A stretch of DNA of 47,751 nt from an uncultured Eubacteriales bacterium. Its GTDB lineage: Bacteria > Bacillota > Clostridia > Oscillospirales > Oscillospiraceae. Position numbers and translations under genes: made by a program. Below, in pieces: positions 26,501 through 32,851 of this stretch. The notes below the pieces were generated by a model. That model did not search any database. It was given only the letters and a program-made list of their open reading frames with translations, and was not told the origin of the DNA. How positions within the stretch are numbered: position 1 is the first letter of the stretch; every line of letters starts with the position of its first letter. Where the stretch lies: assembly GCA_900546415.1 (NCBI GenBank), contig URCY01000008.1, forward strand, positions 1 through 47,751, given 5' to 3'.

Positions 26501-29458
26501 CTTGACCGACTTCGTGAAGGCGTTGGCCGTGCCCTTCGTGACCGTGATGCCCTCAGAGGCGAGGTTGCCGTTTTCGGCCGTGAAGACGCGGTAGTCCTCC
26601 GTGCCCGAGATGGTCACGGTCGGCGCGAGCGAGGTCGTGCCCGCCGGGCAGTCCGCATCGGGCGACTTGCTGCCGATGAAGGTCGAATAATAGATCGGCG
26701 GGATCTCCTGCCCGACGGCGACGCCTTCGAGCGTCCAGACCAGCTTCGTTTCTCCGGTGGCATTTCCCTGCTCGTCCTGCACCGCCGTGACGGTCGGCGG
26801 CAGCACCGTGCCGTCCGTGACCGTGCCGCGCGTGCCGCCGTTGGCGCTGCTCTGGGTGTAGGTGCCGCCGAAATAGGACGAGCCTTCGATGTAGCTCAGG
26901 TATTTCGGCAGGGTGACGGTGATCGTCAGATCGGTCGTCTTTTGCGGCGTGCCCTGACTCTTGTCAAAGCTTGCCGTCGGCTGCACGACGAAATCCGCCT
27001 CGCGCTGCGAGCGGTCGAGGGCATAGGTCTCTTTTTCCTGCCCGTTGACGCGCTGCGCCTCGACCATGGAGACGCCGGTCTTATAGCCGATGATGAGCAT
27101 CGTGTCGCCCCAGTGACCCCAGTCGGAGTTGTGGTTATGCAGCACATGCGCCTCGTCGTAGGTCGCCGGCTCATATTGCGTGCTCTGCGGCACACCCGCG
27201 TTGTTGATCGCGGGGATATTGCCGCTGTTGAGCCATTCCGGCTCGCCCTTGGCGTTGGTGAAATGGTTCTCCGTCAGGAGCGTGGCACGGTTGGCCGGAT
27301 CCAGATAGGTCTCACAGCTCGGGGTGGCATAGGTGCCGTCCTCGCCCGGAATGACGGACGCTCTGACCGCCTCGACCGCACTGTTCGCGCACATGGCCTT
27401 CGTCCAGACGCGGGAGGTCGAGACGATGCTGTAGGTCTGGTTGACCGTCGCCGTGTCGCGCACCTTCGCGCTTATAAGGGCGCCGTAGTGGGGCTTCTGA
27501 TCGATCAGCAGACCCGGCCCCTGGATATACAGCAGCACGGCCACGCAGGTCTTGCCGTCGTTTTGCAGCGCCTCGAGGGAGTCGTAATACACAAGCTGAT
27601 CCTCGGTCGCATCGCGCATCTCGTCAAAGGTGGACCAATCCGTGCCGTCCGTCTTTGCGCCGTATTTGACCGTCAGAGTCGCCTTGGATTTGTCCGCGCC
27701 GTCGATGAAGTCCTTCTTATAATCTCCGGTCAGCTCATAGGCCGCCGCCGGGAAGCGCAGGAAGTTCGTTGCGAACCAGAGCTGGTTATTTTCCTCATTG
27801 CTGGTGTAGTAGGTGAAGCCCGCGCGCAGATAAAACTCCTCGCCCGGAACCGCAACGTCGTCGCCGTGGCGCTGATTCTCAACATTCACGCCCCAACTGG
27901 TCGAATGCTCGAGACCTGCGTAAAACACACGGTTTTGCAGGCTGCCGGGCAGCGTCAGCTCCAGACCGGCCTCGTGGACGTCGTCGTCCGTCTTCTGCTG
28001 ATGGTCGTTCGTGCCCTCGGTGTCGGCGAATGCCGTGTTGTTGACGGTCGTAAGCTTCAGATCGCTTGCCGTGGCAGTCGTATAGAACGCGCCCTGTCCG
28101 TATTCCTGAATGATCTGATACTGTGCGCTGTCGGTCGTGTCGTTGCCCAGTTGGTTGAAGGGCTGCACGACCCAGAACTCACCCGCCGAGAACACGCCGA
28201 TGCCCTTGTCTGCGCCGTATGCGCCGACCTCGGAGCTGCGGTCGCCGTCCATCGTCGGCATCTTGTCCACGTTGATCTCGTAGCCGCTGACCGTGACGAG
28301 AACCTCGCCCGTCGGCTTATTGTTGGCATCCAGCACCTGAACGGCCGACCATGTGCCGCCGTTGAAGCAACTCCTATCTTCTCCGCCGACGTTATAAGGC
28401 GCGCCGTTGACCACGGCGTTGGTAGCGTCATAGAGCACGCGTCCGTCGCCGTTCGCCTCGCCATACGACTGGAGCATATTGCCGTCCGCGCTGTAGAGCA
28501 GCGGCATATAGCCGGCCGCGTCGGCCGCGATCTCCTGTCCGGCCGTGTAGCCCGAATCGGCATTCGGCGTGTTGATCCGATATTTGCTGCTCAGCCTGAG
28601 CTTGAAGGTGATCGGGCTGCCGTTCGGGATCTCGATGCCCTTGAAGCCCTTGTCGGGCTTATTGTTATACAGCTCGAGGCAGACCGCGAAATTCATCAAG
28701 CGGCCGGGGACGAGCTTGTCGCCTGCGATCCCATAGTTCGCCGCAGGCTGGCTGCTGCCCGCCGGATTGCCGGTCTTAAAGTTAAAGCTGTCCTTGTAGC
28801 TCGTGTTGCCCTTGACCTTGATGTTATAGCTCGGCGCGGCACTGACCGTCACGGGCTCGGCGACCATCGATGCCTGCTCGGCCTCGGCCGCCCCGTCGAT
28901 GTACGCGCGGATCGCCGGCTTGACCTCTGCGCCGTTCGCCATGCCCTTCACGCGAACGGTCAGATTCTCGCCGAACGTGCCCGGAACAACGGTATTCCCG
29001 TCGTTTTCCAGATGCTTATAGGCCACAAGCATCTGAGAATTGCCGTTTTCGGTGACCCGGTAAGCATATTTTCCGCTGTTTTCCATCCACGCCATGGCCG
29101 CCGTGTCGAACTCGGCCTGCGCGCTCGACAGCGGCAGCGTGAACATCACGCAGACATATGCCTCGCTGTATGCCTTTTGGGTGTCCGTCGACGCGACTTC
29201 CACGTTGAACGAATAGTTCACCGTGTCAAAGCTGCGGACGATCTTGTTCGTCTCGCCGCTGTCGTTACCGGCCGTGTCGTCTGCGTCCCACGGAGCGGAG
29301 CCGTCCGTGATCTCGCCGAATTGCACCTTGGTCACGCGCGCCTCGCTGCTGTTCGGGATCGAGGCTGCGGCGGCAAGCGTCGCAAGACCGGGGCACAGCC
29401 CCAGAAGCATCGCGCACAAAAGCAGCAGCGCGCAGAAACGTTTGCTGAATTGTCTCAT
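17594..29458 (-). CDS. Giant secreted multidomain protein with GH99/WbsX-like domain
   Basis: 3954 residues. Signal peptide about 1-31. Residues 35-1140 are beta-rich and adhesin-like. An SdrD_B-type domain starts near 1145 (ISGMAWSDDDADGRKNEA) and resumes near 1519 and 1700-1785 (YEFRGLSGGTYMVRM, HDIGFY). Three copies of a sandwich module (about 1186-1310, 1356-1483, 1526-1653; LRLDPLQG/LRLDPIQG/LRFDPLQG) sit within it. Two repeats with SSDISINFYV or QEKIAIKYYF cover about 2278-2586, then two laminin-G-like domains (to 2960). Residues 2963-3286 match GH99/WbsX-like enzymes (YMTIDNKPVIAIFG; WNEYGEGTYIMPSDG). More sandwich modules, a copper-amine-oxidase-N-like stalk (about 3474-3586) and a CBM4/9-like domain (about 3756-3913) follow. 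No SLH, membrane or sortase anchor. The ATG at 29458 follows GGAGGA. Likely binds and perhaps cleaves a mannose-type glycan; uncertain. Confidence 0.88.
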   Translation of the reverse strand: MRQFSKRFCALLLLCAMLLGLCPGLATLAAAASIPNSSEARVTKVQFGEITDGSAPWDADDTAGNDSGETNKIVRSFDTVNYSFNVEVASTDTQKAYSEAYVCVMFTLPLSSAQAEFDTAAMAWMENSGKYAYRVTENGNSQMLVAYKHLENDGNTVVPGTFGENLTVRVKGMANGAEVKPAIRAYIDGAAEAEQASMVAEPVTVSAAPSYNIKVKGNTSYKDSFNFKTGNPAGSSQPAANYGIAGDKLVPGRLMNFAVCLELYNNKPDKGFKGIEIPNGSPITFKLRLSSKYRINTPNADSGYTAGQEIAADAAGYMPLLYSADGNMLQSYGEANGDGRVLYDATNAVVNGAPYNVGGEDRSCFNGGTWSAVQVLDANNKPTGEVLVTVSGYEINVDKMPTMDGDRSSEVGAYGADKGIGVFSAGEFWVVQPFNQLGNDTTDSAQYQIIQEYGQGAFYTTATASDLKLTTVNNTAFADTEGTNDHQQKTDDDVHEAGLELTLPGSLQNRVFYAGLEHSTSWGVNVENQRHGDDVAVPGEEFYLRAGFTYYTSNEENNQLWFATNFLRFPAAAYELTGDYKKDFIDGADKSKATLTVKYGAKTDGTDWSTFDEMRDATEDQLVYYDSLEALQNDGKTCVAVLLYIQGPGLLIDQKPHYGALISAKVRDTATVNQTYSIVSTSRVWTKAMCANSAVEAVRASVIPGEDGTYATPSCETYLDPANRATLLTENHFTNAKGEPEWLNSGNIPAINNAGVPQSTQYEPATYDEAHVLHNHNSDWGHWGDTMLIIGYKTGVSMVEAQRVNGQEKETYALDRSQREADFVVQPTASFDKSQGTPQKTTDLTITVTLPKYLSYIEGSSYFGGTYTQSSANGGTRGTVTDGTVLPPTVTAVQDEQGNATGETKLVWTLEGVAVGQEIPPIYYSTFIGSKSPDADCPAGTTSLAPTVTISGTEDYRVFTAENGNLASEGITVTKGTANAFTKSVKADTVEADGTVDYEIYSSNNAAQAEQVYLLDTMPFDGQNDSTFAGTYHVTAWKLDTTLCDASKLRVYYTTDEQYKNATAATVPQATAQSWTKATIDTDGALTDMNGKRPTAWAIIGELDSNKAINIELQIQLEPDLSAFKDNTTYVNTISSGELRATAAASVVKRSISGMAWSDDDADGRKNEAADPNDTRCAGTTFYTTGIDGKGDAILFLKTEHYNGISTTDLKQIKVVMSGSVNTEPIKLYFRTNGNDWREANRFEINNPTLVKNGGEKLSQTEKEYVFDLNASVNANWTGTITELRLDPLQGNNLSFNVKTITLVMADGTETVMDFCTKDAYKNYVTPSDSVLPGVSYPTAEDYTLPQEAILSTKRPGATYTAADDGKGDLIFTFLETMYVGLSASDLKAVRVVASGDPATENPMKLYYAAGNDNGLFEGRMIEAGNVAWDEKTYTFDLASRSDWTGAIHALRLDPIQGANLNVTLKSIMLDLADGTTRTFDFTVPGATEQFLSVTNSQGAPAYTAYTGAVTRDSVKVSLYRKGETGGTTFGTGNGSGDAILTANKVMYQGLNTSDVKSVRFVMSGDSDSVNPPELFYMSGSDTGFSGGKTLSLDKNLRLSKDMKEYVFEMSSFSNWKPNETLTGLRFDPLQGKNKIFTIRSITIELTDGTQRCFDFTTKDAYQKYVTLTNLPTVSYAEADGAYVPVTDSNYRSVSTYLGKSINVKNPADVQDYTSGSYEFRGLSGGTYMVRMESGTTDLGQFDCATNAESVRDANGKLVAAELRGIVVPSTTEDFTSDGHDIGFYGKTTVVLNYDRKVTVNVHRFRAEAPTVEVASAVDATVWSSKLEKTDSKGRTVTFAEVGADGNVTITPYDLIYSKDNPDATVFYRVTYPDGTSVVHEIVIKPADVVYYEESNDDLMTFTDGQRGKWYKVTGQYLHDIKADAADYDANANGQHQDADSHTDDYDSMYRQNENNLYFSAGTARMVNVTSAIKDTTVAAGYPSVQFTFFGTGFELVSMGTPYGGVVNVQVYEGDYEAGEKPYYTRTVNTRYGVYYGEDDDGGKTPEGRETDRLYQGTALVKDDLTYGKYTVVCTPMYSKYFDPYNVGSFDILVDGVRILNPIGTASEYDRTAINDILTSGVSLFITEYGKTELSDKLEHGPKYEIHLAPQQSIAVSVTAKAGATLRMGAQSYTGAAGELSVYSVKSFTDDAVTTPISKNTLTGTEMHYPVYTAASAGTQILLFKNTGKANIALTSFEYLPGTVTKLCCQPEDTNAALGLANALLTPEHVTDPLAGSLGIRGASLTLSSDISINFYVPKKNVEGYENPYLLCTKEIYDKKGSLVGTEELKLTGRRENGDNWVYTYTGIAAKEMGSLVTATVHGTKDGKEYAGKSLEYSVKQYAYNKLKDGKTDAKFKTMLVDMLNYGAAAQEYWGYNPKNLVNAELTNDQKAYATPNVPTLTDNRAVSGTANGLELKGITLLMQEKIAIKYYFTHKNYTGKMSDLTMKVTYVDSNGQTQTCEITGDKFTTNGDNYAVVFDKLNPTQLHTVCTAEVFDKDGKKVSQTVTYSAESYAARKLADGNTNEKFAKLLREMMKYGDSSAKYFGVSTTQVRTPRQAYEICYSYSLDQAKNLEGITSGWQVDNRAGLGKVTNTNNGVISDVKTDEHSRLLRYFNNETAGRFDLRYALNYTGGFDGNVVRLSAEDGSDTYYLETKGDGFYIKGKDGNVTTKIADRSVIGDDSSVQLRVIVDLDRGVSRTILNGKDCGTHPLLGSSFRLLSFETTDAGTCTTVVKGGYAEANYAIFEEFTFPTRAIPSDFTNDGALSLVGEYLRLAAGKNTACSFEPLSNKVCFTFSAKPERNNQNTSWSLCAGDNAVVKLELRDGYLYANGQKIMKTMKQGVLTETQEQLQNNMWHLIRVEADVATQKAVIKVHTKQVATVDFLTRTSYVDGVLFDNTASAGYVELDDIMVYNLVDYDVPAPEVVDDKYNIGINVCSLWANAHHWGWATITPHDDLKPVLGYYDENLTETADWEIKYMTEHGIDFQAFCWYASSGNGALAPTAKHLNRAFVNAKYSDKMKFCLLWEAANGSFPTTVDAFKNYYVPYIIENYFTNPSYMTIDNKPVIAIFGASKIKEHYKNDAKTVKGMFDYLREEAKKVGFDGVIVLDCNGGETNIKDFGFDGWYAYNWGTDYTLERDKDKNLEKQEKVDAYAVPTISVGFNHVGWAQERFPLMSVSDFKAANEWVRDTYLPTYANKNKPGVDGNGHWQENFAMISTWNEYGEGTYIMPSDGLHGFEYLDALREVYSGGGAHTDVKPTAEQKALITHNYPQDIRLLRRNGEDTGLQAQSVKTYNTTNFYNSVNGVNGMTAQGNGVFHATTDGPYFILNDGDFKGKDASELLRVRVKASGIPEGQTMQLYYETDKFKRTEANSIKLKSTTDGEQEFVFALCSRPSWTGKMKSLMLKPVDKNNVIFTIESVTLEYGGNYPTVSINGTKLNNQIQTETQNGVDYVPFEPGVSMIHHALSLYFDWSYETKTLTLYRNKHSYQFVVGSDYALVDGNTQVKLGGSVYQRDNIPMLPIEGLAKTLGLHYTKSGTDYRISTQEASYFDSEADGIWTFNRSGDTRGWTMGAGTMSFTNDALVIEGTKTSQNTYDPRLSMENLNLDCSKYTKIEVCVKWNITGSRSSDVMKIYYTTTEAKGLSESKTARIGIGKSSNGEFKTLTFDMAKTGSWKGFVTQLRFDPFDDAGTTEVKYIRFVEAKEKTVLVEDDAEGTARFKLEPSYAEIVDEPDGVDKEGNRYTVHNKCYYVHGNPDNKGWTTATCLNVNFEAGKTYQISFDVKIADNTKSDGGEILCNAVYKDSASGDLVNHIFSNKKVSKKDGWVHYTATYTVKQIASDAAANKFTIYSNPNNEKSVNFYFDNVKVTVVDNESKQLTATSLGLTGAAAAAVSGQSAAFLLPTDAERKKSFLNK

Positions 29459-29549
29459 ATCTCTTCCTCCTGCCAAGGATATTTGCGGCTGGCAAGGGCA
29501 TTTGCCGGCCGCCGGAAAATCCGAAAATTTCCCTTTTATTCATTATAAA

Positions 29550-29579
29550 ATTATACCACGGGCGCCTTCTGATTTTCAA
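29550..29579 (-). promoter_or_regulatory. Promoter of the giant gene and peptides
   Basis: TTGAAA (29574-29579), 18-bp spacer, TATAAT (29550-29555) on the minus strand, about 90 bp before the start. A second TATAAT at 29542-29547 is an alternative -10. Confidence 0.65.
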
Positions 29580-29834
29580 GACAAATTTTGCAGTAAAAAG
29601 ACCATATTTGAGCGGAATCGCGAGAATTCTTGTATAGTTTGTACAAAATGTTATCAGGCTTCCCAGCCTCCCGCTCGTAAAAAGTCATCCCGTCATTTTT
29701 CCCGACTGCGGCCGCCGCGTCCCTTCGCCGACGGCTGTCCGCAGACCGTTCCCGCCCCGTTACCGCTGCCCGCGCCGCCCTTCCGCAGAAAGCGACGGCG
29801 CTCCTGCACCGGCCGAATCGGGAAACCTATGGAT

Positions 29835-29917
29835 GGAACCTCTGATTGAATCGCAAGAGCGGTCAGTTGCAGCAAAAGACCCGCTGAGCGCCTCAGCCGA
29901 GTGATTCAGAGGTTCCC
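29835..29917. mobile_element. MITE-like inverted-repeat element, short complete copy
   Basis: 83 bp bounded by GGAACCTCTGATTGAATC and GATTCAGAGGTTCCC, which are inverted repeats of each other. It has no coding capacity. Its left 32 bases match the element entering the window's right end (47699-47751), and its right end matches the solo end at 31134-31165. Confidence 0.7.
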
Positions 29918-29926
29918 GGGCAAAAA

Positions 29927-29966
29927 AAGTCGTGAAACTCCGATAAAAACCGGAATTTCACGACTT
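29927..29966 (-). terminator. Intrinsic terminator of the amidase gene
   Basis: 11-bp stem AAGTCGTGAAA / TTTCACGACTT, followed on the minus strand by seven or more T residues, 60 bp beyond the amidase stop codon. Confidence 0.88.
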
Positions 29967-30027
29967 CATTTGACTTTGGATGGGGTGATTCTCTTGCAAT
30001 CTGCTGTTTGCAGCAGTCCCGGGCGTT

Positions 30028-30747
30028 TTATTGGTCAAGCAGAAAATCTGTATAACGCTTGTTCACGACCAGCGACCGCAGCAGGTCGTCCGAGAGGTCG
30101 AGGTCGCCCTCGCGGCCGCGCAGGGCGTCGGCGTCCATCAGCTCGCGAATCGTGGGCTTCGCCCAGTCCGGAAGCTCCTCAAACGTGTGATAGTGCCCGT
30201 CCGAGGCGGGCTGCGGCGCAGTCGATTCCACATACGCCTCGCCGAAATAATTGCAGACGCCCTTGGCGATCGTCTCGCCGATCGTCTCGGTGCTCGCGGT
30301 CAGCCACGCGGCGACCTCGGGCACGTCGTGGAAATCGACCTCGACATAGGCCGTCGGCGCGCTCGCATTCTTGATCTCATAAAGCTCGGGGTGCGCCGTG
30401 ATGTTCTCGGCCGTGCCCGGCGTCAGCGGCGCGAGAACGTCGAAAATCGCCTTCGCCGCCTTGTAGCCCTCGCCGCTCAGCGCGTGGCACATGATACGCG
30501 TACCTGCGACAGCGGCATTAAAGGCGTTCGTGTGGATCGGCAGGTGCAGCTCCGCGCCGAACGCGTCCGACTTGGCGCATTTGCTCGACATTGGCTCATA
30601 CTGCACCAGCTCCACGGCAAAGCCACATCGCTCGAGTGCCACCCGGCACGCCGCGCCGATCCTGCCGCAGACCTCCGCCTCGTTTGTGTTCCCGAAGGCG
30701 TAGGTGTTGCGCCTCTGGTCGCTGGGACTGATAAAAACCTTGTGCAT
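30028..30747 (-). CDS. N-acetylmuramoyl-L-alanine amidase-like protein (Amidase_3 type)
   Basis: 239 residues. It should cleave the bond between N-acetylmuramic acid and L-alanine in peptidoglycan. The Amidase_3 pattern is visible as LHLPIHTNAFN (zinc histidine H72) and YVEVDFHD (E136, the usual catalytic glutamate position). The first zinc-site block is SPSDQRRNTY instead of the usual GHGG; E23 in TNEAE can supply the second ligand. This variant is familiar from recall in clostridial and phage-type amidases. The C-terminal 55 residues (LPDWAKPTIRELMDADALRG, then LDLSDDLLRSLVVNKR) form a small helical domain also seen in that group. No signal peptide. The ATG at 30747 has GAGGAA 6 bp upstream; starts further upstream are less likely. 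Confidence 0.83.
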   Translation of the reverse strand: MHKVFISPSDQRRNTYAFGNTNEAEVCGRIGAACRVALERCGFAVELVQYEPMSSKCAKSDAFGAELHLPIHTNAFNAAVAGTRIMCHALSGEGYKAAKAIFDVLAPLTPGTAENITAHPELYEIKNASAPTAYVEVDFHDVPEVAAWLTASTETIGETIAKGVCNYFGEAYVESTAPQPASDGHYHTFEELPDWAKPTIRELMDADALRGREGDLDLSDDLLRSLVVNKRYTDFLLDQ

Positions 30748-30982
30748 GTTCCATTCCTCCTCATTCATTTCCGACCGATTCCGACTGCAAAAGCTTCCGC
30801 GCAATTCCCCCTTTTTACCCTTAGCGGCAAATTCCTCCAAAATTGCCTCGTTTTGTGCAACCGCGCCGCCTTTGCAGACAAACGGAGGCCGCCGCTCCCC
30901 CGTTTCTACATTTTATGCGCCCCGCCACTCCTGCGTCCCTCAAAAATGCCCCCTCGATTTGCATCCGGCGTCCCGTATTTTC

Positions 30983-31026
30983 GTCATTGCGAGGAGAGCA
31001 CAATTCTGCGCCCGACGTGGCAAAAT
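30983..31026 (+). repeat. Dispersed palindromic repeat, truncated copy 5
   Basis: GTCATTGCGAGGAGAGCACA, then ATTC and TGCGCCCGACGTGGCAA. It has the family's left half with several changes; the tail is missing. Confidence 0.65.
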
Positions 31027-31072
31027 CCCGATATTCCAGTTCCTTCCGCAGAGATACCGCATAATAGCGCAA

Positions 31073-31100
31073 AAAACGACAGGTTTTCCCCTGTCGTTTT
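31073..31100 (-). terminator. Intrinsic terminator of lexA
   Basis: 11-bp perfect stem AAAACGACAGG / CCTGTCGTTTT with a 6-base loop, followed on the minus strand by TTTTTTGCGC. A MITE end now lies between it and the lexA stop codon. Confidence 0.82.
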
Positions 31101-31133
31101 CTGTGTCAGACTGTTTCTTTTATATGCCGTCCG

Positions 31134-31165
31134 GAGCGCCGCAGCCGATTGATTCAGAGGTTCCC
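31134..31165. mobile_element. Solo end of the MITE-like element
   Basis: GAGCGCCGCAGCCGATTGAT followed by TCAGAGGTTCCC. It matches the right end of 29835-29917 almost base for base, with no partner end nearby. It lies 11 bp from the lexA stop codon. Confidence 0.6.
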
Positions 31166-31176
31166 ATGTTCACCCC

Positions 31177-31797
31177 TTATGCCTTCACATTTTTGATGAT
31201 CCGCGCGGCAACGCCCTGCACGACCAGCTCGCGAACGCGGATGATCTTGTCCGGATAGCGCTCCCGGTTCTCATAGCGCAGGACGGCGCAGCCGGACTCC
31301 CCGTCGATCCCGGCAAAGGTCTTGAGCGTGTTCTGATTGTGCTCGTCGAGCGCGACGACCACGTCGCCGACGGACGCCGTGCTCTGTCTGCGGATAAGCA
31401 CGAGGTCGCCGTCGTCGATCCCGACGTCCGTCATGGAATCGCCGTCGGCACGAAGCAGATAGAACGGCCCCTTCCCGAAGACCGACTCAGGCAGACTGAC
31501 GTATTCCTCAACGGTCTGCTCCTCCTGCTCGGGGTCGCCGCAGCGGATCGAGCCGACGATCGGCGCCGAGCAATAGCCCGTGGTGCATTTGTCGGTCTGC
31601 GCCGTTTCGATGGAGCGCCCGTCGTAGACGAGCATCCCGCGCTCGTTCATCTCGAGCAGATAACGGTAAGCCGTGGTCTTGGCGATGCCGAGCGCCCTGG
31701 CGATCTCGCCGACGGAGGGACACGCCCGCCGGTCGCGGTAAAACTGCCCTGCGTAGGCACGGATGCGCTCCATCAGCTCCGGATCCTTTGACCGCAT
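31177..31797 (-). CDS. lexA: LexA-type SOS repressor
   Basis: 206 residues. A winged-helix DNA-binding domain (about 1-65; PSVGEIARALGIAKTTAYRY is the recognition region) is joined to an S24 self-cleaving peptidase. Visible catalytic parts are S121 in GDSMTDVG and K159 in NTLKTF, with a predicted Cys86-Gly87 cleavage site in GSIRCGD; LexA usually has Ala-Gly, while Cys-Gly is familiar from UmuD. RecA-stimulated cleavage after DNA damage would relieve repression. The ATG at 31797 follows GGGGAG. No canonical Gram-positive LexA box (CGAAC-N4-GTTCG) was found before this gene, so target specificity may differ. A different S24-family repressor is the main alternative. Confidence 0.85.
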   Translation of the reverse strand: MRSKDPELMERIRAYAGQFYRDRRACPSVGEIARALGIAKTTAYRYLLEMNERGMLVYDGRSIETAQTDKCTTGYCSAPIVGSIRCGDPEQEEQTVEEYVSLPESVFGKGPFYLLRADGDSMTDVGIDDGDLVLIRRQSTASVGDVVVALDEHNQNTLKTFAGIDGESGCAVLRYENRERYPDKIIRVRELVVQGVAARIIKNVKA

Positions 31798-31837
31798 ATT
31801 TCTCCCCGCTTTCTATCCAAAACGTCCCGTTTCTTTT

Positions 31838-31866
31838 ATTATACCGGCTCTTTTGCGGAAATGCAA
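31838..31866 (-). promoter_or_regulatory. Promoter of lexA
   Basis: TTGCAT (31861-31866), 17-bp spacer, TATAAT (31838-31843) on the minus strand, about 40 bp before the start codon. Confidence 0.7.
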
Positions 31867-32020
31867 TCCCGTTTTTTGTCAAAGCCGCGCAGTCCGCGCC
31901 TCGTATATCCCGTAAAGTGTCCCTCGTGCCGTCCGTCCGACCTTTCTTTTCCGTGTCTCTCCTTTTTCTGCGTTTGCAGACACTGGATCATTTCTTTCTC
32001 CCCGTATCTGTCGATCAATG

Positions 32021-32049
32021 TTGACAGCGCCGCATTTCCCGTCTATAAT
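32021..32049 (+). promoter_or_regulatory. Consensus promoter of the lipoprotein/radical SAM operon
   Basis: TTGACA (32021-32026), 17-bp spacer, TATAAT (32044-32049), a perfect sigma-A consensus. The leader is about 105 bp. One of the strongest promoters in the window by sequence. Confidence 0.88.
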
Positions 32050-32072
32050 AGGAACTTAAAGGGAATAAAACT

Positions 32073-32104
32073 TGCAAATCCTCTGATTGGGTCGTCCTCG
32101 GCTG
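32073..32104. mobile_element. Diverged solo MITE end in the operon leader
   Basis: CCTCTGATTGGGTCGTCCTC then GGCTGAGGC. It matches the reverse complement of the right end of 29835-29917 (CCTCTGAATCA, then CTCGGCTGAGGC) with several changes. Confidence 0.45.
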
Positions 32105-32158
32105 AGGCAGGAACGGCAGGCTTTCCCCGTAAAATTCAAATAAGAAGGCTCGAACCAT

Positions 32159-32851
32159 ATGAGAAAACTGATAACCGTCTCGCTTCTGCTGCTCTGTCTG
32201 CTGCTCGGCGCGTGCGCCGCGCAGGCGCCCGACGCCTCGACCGCCGCGACGGAGACGACCGCCGACCCCGCCGGGCAGCTTCCGACCGTTGCGGGCTTTG
32301 AGCCGCAGGCGGACTGGCAGCCCGTCACCGGGCAGGGTCTGTCGATCCTCGCCGCCGGCAGCTACAGCGGCCGCTATTTTGAGGACGGCAGCGACGAGGC
32401 GGTCGAGCAGGTCGCCGCTCTGCTGGTCAAAAACACCGGCGAGACGACCGTCGAATATGCCGAGATCACGGCCGGAAGCAGCAGCTTCGTGCTCAGCGGG
32501 CTGCCCGCAGGGGCGACCGTTCTGGTGCAGGAGGCCGCGCGCGGCACGGACCCGGTCGTTGATGCCGTGGTCAGCACGTGCGTCCCCGCAGCGTCGCTCG
32601 TCGAGCAGTACGACGCCGATTTTGAGGTCTATCTGGGCGACGGCGTCATCAACATCCGCAACGTCTCCGGACGGAGCTTCGCCAACGACGTCTCCGTCTA
32701 CTATAAAAACGTCGAGAACGGCGTTCTGCTGGGCGGCATCACCTACCGCGCCCGCTTCAGCGGCATTGAGAGCGGCGCGATCGGGCAGAGCATCCAGAGC
32801 CACGCGACCGAGGCGCAGAGCGCCGTCGTCTATCTGTCCTATGCCGACTGA
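32159..32851 (+). CDS. Lipoprotein of unknown function in the radical SAM operon
   Basis: 230 residues. N-terminal MRKLITVSLLLLCLLLGAC carries a lipobox (LLGAC, lipidated Cys19), so the protein is exported and membrane-tethered. A Thr/Ala-rich linker follows, then a beta-rich domain (AALLVKNTGETTVEYAEI, LSGLPAGATVLVQE, FEVYLGDGVINIRNVSG, NDVSVYYKNV) that looks like tandem immunoglobulin-like sandwiches. I do not recognise a named family. Its end overlaps the start of the P-loop gene by 11 bp, so the three genes form one operon. It could receive, display or sense the product of the modification enzymes; this is inference from position only. Confidence 0.8.
   Translation: MRKLITVSLLLLCLLLGACAAQAPDASTAATETTADPAGQLPTVAGFEPQADWQPVTGQGLSILAAGSYSGRYFEDGSDEAVEQVAALLVKNTGETTVEYAEITAGSSSFVLSGLPAGATVLVQEAARGTDPVVDAVVSTCVPAASLVEQYDADFEVYLGDGVINIRNVSGRSFANDVSVYYKNVENGVLLGGITYRARFSGIESGAIGQSIQSHATEAQSAVVYLSYAD

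Larger units (their letters stand above)
29459..30027. other. Spacer with promoter, palindrome, MITE-like element and terminator
   Basis: No gene is supported in this 570-bp stretch. It holds the promoter of the giant gene (29550-29579), a 10-bp palindrome TTTGTACAAA (29638-29647) some 60 bp upstream of that promoter, a complete short inverted-repeat element (29835-29917) and the terminator of the amidase gene (29927-29966). Confidence 0.75.
30748..31176. other. Spacer between amidase and lexA
   Basis: About 430 bp without a supported gene. It holds dispersed repeat copy 5 (30983-31026), the lexA terminator (31073-31100) and a solo MITE end (31134-31165). No clear promoter boxes for the amidase gene were found. 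Confidence 0.65.
31798..32158. other. Divergent promoter spacer between lexA and the radical SAM operon
   Basis: 360 bp with no supported gene. It contains back-to-back promoters (31838-31866 leftward, 32021-32049 rightward) and a diverged MITE end (32073-32104) in the leader of the rightward operon. No short peptide gene ahead of the radical SAM operon could be found here. Confidence 0.7.

Noticed and set aside
21209..29548. Open frame of 2779 codons antisense to the giant gene
   Set aside because: Its product is a low-complexity mix of Arg, Val, Leu, Gly and His with no domain, no signal peptide and no ribosome site. It mirrors the coding strand, whose third-position G/C bias removes stops on the opposite strand.
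32289..32840. Upstream extension of the P-loop frame
   Set aside because: The extra 184 codons overlap the lipoprotein gene out of frame and have Arg/Ser/Ala-rich shadow composition.
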